Positions 27,048-34,502 of a stretch of DNA of 64,000 nt are shown here, piece after piece. A program made the position numbers and the translations under genes. How positions within the stretch are numbered: position 1 is the first letter of the stretch; each line of letters starts with the position of its first letter. Source of the stretch: Candidatus Paraluminiphilus aquimaris (lineage in GTDB: Bacteria; Pseudomonadota; Gammaproteobacteria; Pseudomonadales; Halieaceae). The notes beneath the pieces are model-generated. The model did not search any database. It was not told where the DNA came from and saw only the letters and a list, made by a program, of their open reading frames with translations. The stretch lies in the NCBI RefSeq assembly GCF_026230195.1, contig NZ_CP036501.1, forward strand, positions 2,232,001 through 2,296,000, in the 5' to 3' direction.

Positions 27048-27527
27048 ATGAACCAGTACGGTCCTGCAATCGTTGTCGGCGTGCTTATCGGCGGTGCGAT
27101 TCTACTCGATGATTATGTGCGACCCCATCCACCGATACCTCCTATGATGGTTGAAGCGATCGAGATGGGTGATAGGCCGTTTTTCCCCAAAGACATCCAC
27201 GAGTTCGATATGGCACCCGATGGGGACACCCAATCCAAGGTTTGGATCCATAAGCGCGCCGATGGTGACGTCACAGAAAAAATGCAAATCACCATACTCG
27301 ATGATGATGCCGAAGTTACCGAAGGCGTCACCATGATTAAAGTGAAGGTCGACGGGACTGCCACACAAGATTTAGCTGGTCAGGTGACGGCGCTCATCGA
27401 TCAGGCGCGAAAAGAGGGGCGAAAGCCAAGTCCTGATGAGTTGAAAGCGATTGTCGCCGAGACACTCGGTGCCGGTGATGCGGGCGCAACCGTCGAGGTT
27501 GAAGTCGACGTCGAGGAGCCTCAGTAA
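27048..27527 (+). CDS. Membrane-anchored acidic protein beside TonB receptor
   Basis: Unrecognised protein of 159 residues. It has one N-terminal hydrophobic helix (about 5-21, AIVVGVLIGGAILLDDYV), then a proline-rich stretch RPHPPIPPMM. The acidic soluble domain is rich in Asp/Glu/Val and ends in VEVEVDVEEPQ. It would be anchored to the inner membrane with the domain in the periplasm. Its position 18 bp after a TonB receptor suggests a helper role in the same uptake system; that is inference. Confidence 0.72.
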   Translation: MNQYGPAIVVGVLIGGAILLDDYVRPHPPIPPMMVEAIEMGDRPFFPKDIHEFDMAPDGDTQSKVWIHKRADGDVTEKMQITILDDDAEVTEGVTMIKVKVDGTATQDLAGQVTALIDQARKEGRKPSPDELKAIVAETLGAGDAGATVEVEVDVEEPQ

Positions 27528-27669
27528 TAAGCGCTCCCCGCCTCGAAAATCGATAGCAGGCCGGCAGCGTTAACCGCCTCGTGCGTGTTATTTTTCTCTC
27601 AAGCAGTCTGGGGGAACGACTGACGTAAATGCGCAAGCACAAGCTGCGGAATTAACGCATCGAGGATTA

Positions 27670-28677
27670 TCAGACGAACGTGCGCAAACCTACTGCGTGT
27701 CTCACCTTATCTAAAAGCGCTGCACTCTGTGGTCTGAGGCGCTCAGCACCCGCCTGTAAAACGGCTTCAACTTCTTGAGGGTTGGCCATTAGCCGGTCGT
27801 ACTCATCCCGTGCAGGCGCTATTTCATCGTTAATGCGCTCAAATAGGCGTTTCTTCGCCTCACCCCAGGCAAGACCGCCCTCAAACGCTTCGCGCATCTC
27901 CTGGCGTTCGGCCTCGTTGGCAAATGCGCACCAGATCTGGAAAACGGCAGAGGTGTCTGGATCTTTTGGCTCGCCGGGCTCAAGCAAATTGGTCTTTATT
28001 TTATTGATACCTTTTTGCAGTTTTTTGGGCGTACTGAAGAGTGGAATGGTATTGCCATAACTCTTACTCATTTTACGCCCATCAAGCCCTTGCAAGACCG
28101 CAACCTCATCATCCACCACAGCCTTCGGTAGCACGAAAGTCTCTCCGTAGTGGTGATTGAAGCGCGCTGCAATGTCCCGTGCCATCTCAACGTGCTGAAT
28201 CTGATCGCGCCCCACAGGAACGTCATTTGCGTTGAAAATTAATATATCCGCCGCCATGAGGATCGGGTACGAAAAGAGTCCCATTGTAATGGCGTGATCA
28301 GGATCCTCCCCTGCCTCCTCGTTTGCCTGCACCGATGCTTTGTAGGCGTGCGCCCGGTTCATCAGACCTTTGGCTGCATTACAGGTGAGAATCCAGGACA
28401 GTTCCGTGATCTCAGGGATGTCTGACTGTCGATAAAAGTGAGCTGACTCGTGATCAAGCCCCAAAGCTAGCCAAGTCGCCGCAATCTCCCTACTGGACTG
28501 AGCAACTAAGGCAGGGTCTTGTGACTTGATGAGGGCGTGGTAGTCAGCAAGAAACAAATACGCATCGACATCTTCGCGTTGTGACGAGGCTATCGCAGGA
28601 CGTATGGCACCAACATAGTTTCCTAAGTGTGGCGTACCTGTCGTGGTGATCCCCGTTAATACACGATGACGTGCCAT
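27670..28677 (-). CDS. trpS: Tryptophanyl-tRNA synthetase
   Basis: Charges tRNA-Trp with tryptophan; class I synthetase, cytoplasmic, 335 residues as usual. The HIGH-like motif is TPHLGN (15-20) and the KMSKS motif is intact at 202-206. [15 protein letters not shown] lies near 156-170. A 147-bp gap separates it from uppP upstream, and I see no attenuator or T-box in that gap. Confidence 0.97.
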   Translation of the reverse strand: MARHRVLTGITTTGTPHLGNYVGAIRPAIASSQREDVDAYLFLADYHALIKSQDPALVAQSSREIAATWLALGLDHESAHFYRQSDIPEITELSWILTCNAAKGLMNRAHAYKASVQANEEAGEDPDHAITMGLFSYPILMAADILIFNANDVPVGRDQIQHVEMARDIAARFNHHYGETFVLPKAVVDDEVAVLQGLDGRKMSKSYGNTIPLFSTPKKLQKGINKIKTNLLEPGEPKDPDTSAVFQIWCAFANEAERQEMREAFEGGLAWGEAKKRLFERINDEIAPARDEYDRLMANPQEVEAVLQAGAERLRPQSAALLDKVRHAVGLRTFV

Positions 28678-28824
28678 CTAAACCTTCCCCAGTGCTGCCG
28701 CCCCATCAACACATTAGGGCGAGCAATTGTCTTTAATTTGGCGAGATTGTAAGAGCCAGCATCCATTTCTACCAGTATTTCCGCGTGGAGCGCCCCCCAC
28801 AGTCTCCCACGCATACGGCGAGAT

Positions 28825-29631
28825 CTAGGTGGCCGACGCCACCAACAGAAGTGCCACAGCCAGCAAGACCCGGTACACCACGAATGGCATCATACCGACA
28901 CGCGTTACCAGTCCTACAAAAAAGGCAATAGTCATATAGGCGCTAATACCAGCAATCGCCATCGCCGTTACCGTCTCAAAAATCAAACCGGCGTCTAGGG
29001 CATTGGTTTGAGTGACGAGCATAAGTAGCAAGGCGCCACCAATGACAGGAATCGATAGCAAGAACGAAAATCGTGCTGACGTCGCGATGTTGTAACCGAG
29101 AAATGACGCAGCCGTAATGGTGATTCCTGATCGTGACGTGCCCGGAATGACGGCGAGGGCCTGCGCCAGCCCGATAATAAGCGCATGATCTACACGCGTA
29201 ATTGACTGCTCATCTCCGTCCGAACCGCGAAAACGATAAGCAACCCCCAGCAGGATGCCAAAACCCAGGGTCGCCCAAGCGATTGTTGTCAATCCGCGCA
29301 AATGCGCATCGATAAACTCCATGAACAAAAAACCGACCAACATAACGGGTAAGGTGGCTATTCCGAGACACCCTATTTCCCGCAAAGCGCCGGCAGAGGC
29401 AACGGCATCATTTCGCCGCGTCACAGCGAATAGAAGTTCTTTCAATGTGCTTCGGTAATAAATAAGCACCGCGAACAGTGTTCCCGCGTGAACAGCGACA
29501 TCGAACGCCAGGCCTTGATCAGACCAACCTAAAACCTGCGAAGGTAAAATGAGGTGTGCTGAGCTCGATATGGGCAGGAATTCACTGAGTCCTTGGATTA
29601 AAGCCAGTACGACCAGCTGAACGGTATCCAC
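28825..29631 (-). CDS. uppP: Undecaprenyl-diphosphate phosphatase
   Basis: Integral membrane enzyme (BacA family) that dephosphorylates undecaprenyl diphosphate, recycling the cell-wall lipid carrier. The 268 residues carry the conserved GLSEFLPISSSAHL near the N-terminus and PGTSRSGITITAASFLGY in the second half, plus about eight hydrophobic helices. The start is GTG at 29631, overlapping the tsaB stop (TAGTG), so translation is coupled to tsaB. Confidence 0.96.
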   Translation of the reverse strand: MDTVQLVVLALIQGLSEFLPISSSAHLILPSQVLGWSDQGLAFDVAVHAGTLFAVLIYYRSTLKELLFAVTRRNDAVASAGALREIGCLGIATLPVMLVGFLFMEFIDAHLRGLTTIAWATLGFGILLGVAYRFRGSDGDEQSITRVDHALIIGLAQALAVIPGTSRSGITITAASFLGYNIATSARFSFLLSIPVIGGALLLMLVTQTNALDAGLIFETVTAMAIAGISAYMTIAFFVGLVTRVGMMPFVVYRVLLAVALLLVASAT

Positions 29632-30353
29632 TACGCTTTTTTCCCCTGCTCTGAAAGTTTTTTCCAGCTAATGTCTTTCTGCACATACCGGGGCTCCAAT
29701 TGAGCCGCGTCGAGGAGTACAGAAGGGTCAATGCTATCAAGAAACGCAAGGGCTGCTCTCGACGGTCTCGGCCGAGCCTCGCCGAGTAACTCAACATCGC
29801 AGAGCCCCGCATGACTCTCGAGAAGTAGATGACCGCCGTCACCTGCAATCGCAAAAACATCACCCGACTGAGCCAGCGCTTGCCCACCGGGCCCAGTTAC
29901 CTCTGAAGGGATACTGACCGTAGGGCCTTTCAATTCCGCGACACCCGTCGCCGTCATTTCAAACCACGCCCAGTACACCTGACCAATTTGTGCATCCATA
30001 ACGCTTAAAATGCGCGATCCAACGGGTCGCGAGACCGATTGAGCCTGAGATGCCAAGGAACAAACAGGGAGAACAGGAACATCGAGAGACCAACCCAAAC
30101 CCTGTGCCACACCCACAGCCACACGGATCCCAGTAAACGAGCCAGGACCGACACCACAGAGTATTAGATCGATATTACCTACAGCCCGCTCACCCAGCGC
30201 CTCATCAATCATCGTTAAAATGTGCTGATTGTGTGCTCTGGGAAGGTCACGTTGTATTTCGATGACATTCTCCTGCGAAATCACCGCGACGGAACACAGA
30301 TTCGTCGATGTATCGAGAGCGAGAACAGTCGGGTTATCAGGCAGATCCTTCAT
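29631..30353 (-). CDS. tsaB: tRNA t6A biosynthesis protein TsaB
   Basis: Partner of TsaD in making N6-threonylcarbamoyladenosine on tRNA; cytoplasmic. Starting at ATG 30353 gives 240 residues, the family length. A longer frame to 30494 would overlap DUF3429. Typical segments are VLALDTSTNLCSVAV, GPGSFTGIRVAVGVAQGLGW and RILSVMDAQIGQVYWA. It lies between the DUF3429 gene and uppP on the same strand, probably one operon. Confidence 0.95.
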   Translation of the reverse strand: MKDLPDNPTVLALDTSTNLCSVAVISQENVIEIQRDLPRAHNQHILTMIDEALGERAVGNIDLILCGVGPGSFTGIRVAVGVAQGLGWSLDVPVLPVCSLASQAQSVSRPVGSRILSVMDAQIGQVYWAWFEMTATGVAELKGPTVSIPSEVTGPGGQALAQSGDVFAIAGDGGHLLLESHAGLCDVELLGEARPRPSRAALAFLDSIDPSVLLDAAQLEPRYVQKDISWKKLSEQGKKA

Positions 30354-30406
30354 GGCGCGCAATACTCGCACACTGCGCAAAAATAAGCAGTGGTTAACCC
30401 TACCTT

Positions 30407-30841
30407 TTACGCACCAGTAACGTGTAATCCGACAAAAATAATATGCGCAACGACCACCCCTAGCGTCAATCGCTGTCGCATGCGCTGATACCAAAGCTCA
30501 AGTGACGATATGCGTCGTTCGTACCAAAGCAATGCCATGTAACCCAACATCAAAAACACCGCTGCCATCATTGCCTGTGCAGTAAGGATTGCAGCAACAC
30601 CGAACAGCACCAGGCCATTACTTACGATCAACGTACTCACAGCACCGTCGGCTTTAACGGTTTGAACCTGTCCCCACAGAGCCCCGGCCAAAAACGCGAA
30701 GATGCCTAGCGAGTAAATAATAAAGCCCTGAATGGAGAGCGATCGAGGCCAATCCTCGAGCGAGCTAAAACCAAGACAAAAGCCGAAAAAGGGAACTAGA
30801 CCCGCATAGCCTAACAGCTGGGAAATTAGTCGACTGGACAC
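30407..30841 (-). CDS. DUF3429 membrane protein
   Basis: A 144-residue integral membrane protein with four to five helices: LLGYAGLVPFFGFCLGF, FIIYSLGIFAFLAGALWG, VSNGLVLFGVAAILTAQA, MAAVFLMLGYMALLWYE and LGVVVAHIIFVGL. The layout and the FAFLAGALWG motif fit DUF3429, whose function is unknown. Its start overlaps the DUF3833 stop by 16 bases, so the two are coupled. Confidence 0.88.
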   Translation of the reverse strand: MSSRLISQLLGYAGLVPFFGFCLGFSSLEDWPRSLSIQGFIIYSLGIFAFLAGALWGQVQTVKADGAVSTLIVSNGLVLFGVAAILTAQAMMAAVFLMLGYMALLWYERRISSLELWYQRMRQRLTLGVVVAHIIFVGLHVTGA

Positions 30842-31380
30842 TCGACCGTTACCTCTGGATGACGAATGATAGTGAGCAGAATACCACCTACGGGCAGACC
30901 AAATTTCGTTAGCGTGGACTCATTAATTAATACGTTCTCGCTGACCCGATACATTCGATCATCGACTGCGACATCGATTGAGCCGTCTTCGAGTTCAATA
31001 GTCAAAACGTAATCCAGGAACATCGAGTTACCCGAGAGTGTTGCCCTGCCCTCGCCACGCACGTCCCCCGCCGTCGCCGCGTACGAACCATCAGCAGACT
31101 CAGTGAGTCGCCAGACTCGTGTTTGATTCTCGCCATCGTCAAAGACGAAACGCTCATCGAGCGTGCCCACACCGTTCTGCCAACAAGCGGTGATATCCGC
31201 AACAAACGAGCGGCTCGCATAACCTCGATAATTCTTAACAACACCGTGCGCCGTCAGTGACCCGTCGAAAAATGACTCCGCGGAAAATACGGGTCCTCTA
31301 CCCTCGTACTCCTCGACACCAACACCCGTGCAAGCGCTAAGTGTTACCGCCAACAACAGCAGTACTATTGTTTTCCGCAT
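30826..31380 (-). CDS. DUF3833 lipoprotein
   Basis: A 184-residue lipoprotein: signal peptide ending in the lipobox LSAC (Cys17), so it is anchored to a membrane on the periplasmic side. The FDGSLTAHGVVKNYRGYASRSF-type segment and the beta-rich rest fit DUF3833. Function unknown. The ribosome site GATGGAG lies just ahead of the ATG. Only about 33 bases separate the ATG from the T-run of an upstream terminator-like hairpin, so its promoter must lie within or upstream of that hairpin. Confidence 0.87.
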   Translation of the reverse strand: MRKTIVLLLLAVTLSACTGVGVEEYEGRGPVFSAESFFDGSLTAHGVVKNYRGYASRSFVADITACWQNGVGTLDERFVFDDGENQTRVWRLTESADGSYAATAGDVRGEGRATLSGNSMFLDYVLTIELEDGSIDVAVDDRMYRVSENVLINESTLTKFGLPVGGILLTIIRHPEVTVECPVD

Positions 31381-31413
31381 TTTCTACTCCATCTTTTTGA
31401 CATACGTTTGGGC

Positions 31414-31443
31414 AAAAAAAACCCCGGTCAATGATGACCGGGG
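31414..31443 (-). terminator. Terminator-like hairpin ahead of DUF3833 gene
   Basis: On the minus strand: CCCCGGTCA, a four-base loop, TGACCGGGG (31443 down to 31422), then eight T. Perfect 9-bp GC-rich stem. It points into the DUF3833 gene about 33 bases downstream. Confidence 0.75.
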
Positions 31444-31447
31444 AATC

Positions 31448-31471
31448 AAAAAACCATCTGGGGGAAGATGG
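31448..31471 (-). terminator. Second terminator-like hairpin, same direction
   Basis: On the minus strand: CCATCT, a six-base loop, AGATGG (31471 down to 31454), then six T (31453-31448). It is preceded by a small hairpin CTTGG-TTT-CCAAG (31484-31472). It stands only four bases ahead of the next terminator-like stem. Confidence 0.55.
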
Positions 31472-31558
31472 CTTGGAAACCAAGTAAGGTTGCGATTGTT
31501 ACGACCCTGAAAACTGGGTGGATCACCAATTTATTCGGCCAGTGCGTAAAATATGAAC

Positions 31559-31588
31559 AAAAAAAGGGCGACCCGAGGGCCGCCCTTT
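31559..31588 (-). terminator. Intrinsic terminator of TonB receptor-lipoprotein operon
   Basis: Minus strand: stem GGGCGGCCC/GGGTCGCCC with one mismatch (31585 to 31566), then seven T. It starts about 23 bases after the stop codon of the lipoprotein gene. Confidence 0.8.
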
Positions 31589-31608
31589 CCTGAGTTGCTG
31601 CTTGGTAC

Positions 31609-34455
31609 TTAAAGCGAACCTGGAACTGTCCAGCCAGCCCACCAAGGGTTCGAGCCGTCGGGGTTCACAGCACCGATGAAGTCAGTCGCGTCGAGGAAGC
31701 TCGTATTCGCAGTTGACTCCGGGTATGCCGCGTTGATTTCAGTCCAGTTAAGCGGTGCAGCGAGTACCGCCTCTGCAGCTTGCGAAGCAAGGATCGCGTC
31801 AAGCGCAGGTGCAACAACAACCATTGTTGCGTTACCTACAGCGTCAGCGCCCGCTTCACTATCCGCAGACACCAACAGACCGCCACTGCCGTCGTTCGCA
31901 CAGTCTTGAATCCAGTTGTTGAATACAAGCGCTGTGTTGACGTTAGCACCCGCGCCGCCTGTGATTCGTGCACAAGACTCGAAGGTATTAGGTGTATCAG
32001 CCGCGACCGTTGCAACGACGTTGTGGAAGAAACCGCCTGACTTCTTCTTGAACTGCATAATGAAGGAGTCATCGTTAGCCTGCTTGTTAGCGATAATGGT
32101 TACGTTAGACACGGTTGGCTTAGACAAAGGCTCGTCCGCGCCTTGAGTATCCATCTCGAACGCTTCACCACTGCCCTCAGCAGACTGCTTAACGATCACG
32201 TACTGCATGTTGCCTCGATAGGCCTCGTCCCAGTCGACTGAATCGTCACGTGCGCCAGTTACAACAGCGTACTTAACGTTGACATCACCGCCATAGAACT
32301 CAATGCCATCGTCCGCATTGTCGTGGACTTGGATGTATGACATCTCTGTACCACTACCAACGCCGTTCAGCGACAGGCCGTTGATTTCGTCACCGTCCGC
32401 ATTGATCAGGTAACCACCTTCAGCAATAACAACGTACTTGAGCGTACCGCTGTCGTCGTTTCGTGTTTCACCGTTAATTTGACCAAATCGCCCAGCACCG
32501 CCTTCGGCAGTGATGTTACACAGGTCATCAGTACAGGTGTTGTGACGACCGAAACCAGAGATGATTAAACCACCCCACTCAAATGGGCCGTCTAAACCTT
32601 CGTCTTCCGAGCTGAAGATAATTGGCGCTGTCGGTGTACCCACGGCTTCGATGTTCGCACCGCGGTTGATCTGCAATACCGCCGCAGTTTGAAAAGTGCC
32701 GTCAGATGCTTCGAGCCCCTTAACCTCAACACCCGCTTCGATAGTCAACGTCGGTGTAGTGAGCTCAGCACCGCCTTGCGTGAAGCCTTGTGCGTCGAGA
32801 GTTTCGGCACCATTGCCGAACTGAACACGCCCGTTGAGTGTGTAAGTGTTACCTGCAACTAACGTCATGTCGTCGTTGTAGATACCTTGGAGCTCACAGA
32901 CGTTGTCTGCAGTCTCTGTAGTACCTGCAGGACACTCGATTGCAACAGCTTCTGGCGTGCCTACTGAACCTGCGATAGTCCAGCCGTCCCACCAAGCTGT
33001 GGTTGCGTCTGGGTCAACCGCACCGATGTAGTCCGTAGCGTCGAGGTAATCGGCGTCAGCAACAGACTCGCTGAACGATGCATTAATTGCAGCCCAGTCC
33101 ATCGCTTCCGAGAGCTTGGCAGCCTCAGCCGTAGCGGCCGCAAGCGAGTTCAAGTTGGCAAAGGTAACAGTGACGTTTAGTGCGGCACCACCCATATCAA
33201 CCGTTGCAAGTACACCCTGATCACCCGGTGCGTTAGCACAATCCTGAATCCAGTTATTGAACACGAGTGATGTGCCAACGTTCGCTTCGGATCCGCCCGT
33301 AATGCGTGCACACGTGTCAAAGGTGTTTGGCGAGTCCGCATCAACCGTGGCGACCACGTTGTGGAAGAAACCACCGGACAACTTTTTGAACTGCATGATG
33401 AACGAGTCATCGTTAGCTTGCTTGTTCGCAATGATTGTTACGTTCGATACCGTTGGCTTGGACAGTGGCTCGTCTGCGCCCTGTGTATCCATCTCGAACG
33501 CCTCACCGCTGCCTTCTGGAGACTGCTTGACCACGACGTACTGTAAGTTGCCTTGGTAACCCTCATCCCAGTCGATAGAGTCATCACGCGCACCCGTCAC
33601 CACGACGTGCTTCGCGTTTACATTACCGCCGTAAAACTCGATGCCGTCGTCCGCGTTGTCGTGGACTTGCAGGAACTCAATCTCAGTGCCGTTACCAACA
33701 CCATTTAGCGACAGCCCATTGATCTCGTCACCGTCAGCGTTAATCAAATAACCACCTTCTGCGATGACAACGTACTTGAGCATGCCACTGTTATCGTCAG
33801 GTGTTGATCCAGAAACTTGGCCAAAGATCCCCGCACCACCTTCGGCAGTGATATTGCAGATTTCATCATCACAGGTGTTGTGCGGACCAAAGCCGCTGAC
33901 AATTAGGCCACCCCATTCGAATGGGCCTTCATAACCCTCGTCTTCCGAGCTGAAGATTATGGGATCATCAGCTGTGCCCACAGCCATAATGTTGGCGCCC
34001 CGGTTAATTTGAAGTACGGCGGCGGTTTGGAACGTGCCGTCTGAGGCGCTCAGCCCCTTGACCTCGACACCGGGCTCAATTGTGAGTGTTGGTGTGGTCA
34101 GAGCGTCACCATTTTCGAGTGTTGTCGCCGATGACATGCGCGCAGCGCCATTACCAAACTGAACGCGACCGTCCAGTGTGTAGGTATTTCCGGCTACCAA
34201 GGTTAGGTCTGTCTCGTATGTACCGGTGAGTTCGCAAATATCGGTCGATGTTTCTGTTGTGCCCTCGGGACAAGGGACATCGTTGGGCTCTGGTTCGGGC
34301 TCGGGTGCGGGTGCTGGCGCGGGAGTCCCCCCCGATCCACCATCGTTTGTTGGTGCCTCGATAATAATCGTTGTATCTCCTCCTCCGCCGCTGCAACCGC
34401 TGAGTCCTACCAGGGCTCCAGAGGCGAGTAGCGCCATCACTAACTGCTTATTCAT
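31609..34455 (-). CDS. Lipoprotein with two tandem beta-helix units
   Basis: A 948-residue lipoprotein: signal peptide with lipobox LSGC (Cys21), a glycine/proline/glutamate-rich linker (about 22-58), then the same unit twice, residues 60-497 and 506-948, at a constant offset of 446. Residues 314-358 are identical to 760-804. Each unit looks like a right-handed parallel beta-helix (repeated EGGYLINADGDEINGLSL, DNADDGIEFYGG, GARDDS) with six cysteines at matching positions: C62, C74, C195, C200, C382, C406 and their copies. Family members are often annotated only as hypothetical or misnamed multidrug transporters. AGGAG precedes the start, and the TonB receptor ends 47 bp upstream. Role inferred: surface-exposed partner of that receptor. 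Confidence 0.87.
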   Translation of the reverse strand: MNKQLVMALLASGALVGLSGCSGGGGDTTIIIEAPTNDGGSGGTPAPAPAPEPEPEPNDVPCPEGTTETSTDICELTGTYETDLTLVAGNTYTLDGRVQFGNGAARMSSATTLENGDALTTPTLTIEPGVEVKGLSASDGTFQTAAVLQINRGANIMAVGTADDPIIFSSEDEGYEGPFEWGGLIVSGFGPHNTCDDEICNITAEGGAGIFGQVSGSTPDDNSGMLKYVVIAEGGYLINADGDEINGLSLNGVGNGTEIEFLQVHDNADDGIEFYGGNVNAKHVVVTGARDDSIDWDEGYQGNLQYVVVKQSPEGSGEAFEMDTQGADEPLSKPTVSNVTIIANKQANDDSFIMQFKKLSGGFFHNVVATVDADSPNTFDTCARITGGSEANVGTSLVFNNWIQDCANAPGDQGVLATVDMGGAALNVTVTFANLNSLAAATAEAAKLSEAMDWAAINASFSESVADADYLDATDYIGAVDPDATTAWWDGWTIAGSVGTPEAVAIECPAGTTETADNVCELQGIYNDDMTLVAGNTYTLNGRVQFGNGAETLDAQGFTQGGAELTTPTLTIEAGVEVKGLEASDGTFQTAAVLQINRGANIEAVGTPTAPIIFSSEDEGLDGPFEWGGLIISGFGRHNTCTDDLCNITAEGGAGRFGQINGETRNDDSGTLKYVVIAEGGYLINADGDEINGLSLNGVGSGTEMSYIQVHDNADDGIEFYGGDVNVKYAVVTGARDDSVDWDEAYRGNMQYVIVKQSAEGSGEAFEMDTQGADEPLSKPTVSNVTIIANKQANDDSFIMQFKKKSGGFFHNVVATVAADTPNTFESCARITGGAGANVNTALVFNNWIQDCANDGSGGLLVSADSEAGADAVGNATMVVVAPALDAILASQAAEAVLAAPLNWTEINAAYPESTANTSFLDATDFIGAVNPDGSNPWWAGWTVPGSL
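31612..32940 (-). repeat. Second copy of the duplicated lipoprotein unit
   Basis: Encodes residues 506-948. It aligns with 32965-34278 at a constant 1338-base offset over much of its length. Amino acids are kept while many third codon positions differ, so the duplication is not recent or both copies are under selection. Confidence 0.85.
32965..34278 (-). repeat. First copy of the duplicated lipoprotein unit
   Basis: Encodes residues 60-497, starting at the CPEGTTET motif and ending at the WWDGWTIAGS motif that also closes the second copy (WWAGWTVPGS). Confidence 0.85.
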
Positions 34456-34502
34456 CTACATTCACTCCTAATGGAAATGGTTTTCGCTGGTTTGGTGCTG
34501 CT

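Larger units (their letters stand above)
31414..31558 (-). ncRNA. Possible small RNA or leader between terminators
   Basis: Between the lipoprotein terminator and the hairpin at 31422-31443 lie about 145 bases with no reading frame. They hold three stem-loops in a row on the minus strand, two followed by T-runs. This could be an independent small RNA ending in a Rho-independent terminator, or the leader of the DUF3833-DUF3429-tsaB-uppP transcript with an attenuator. I cannot identify a convincing promoter. Confidence 0.28.
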
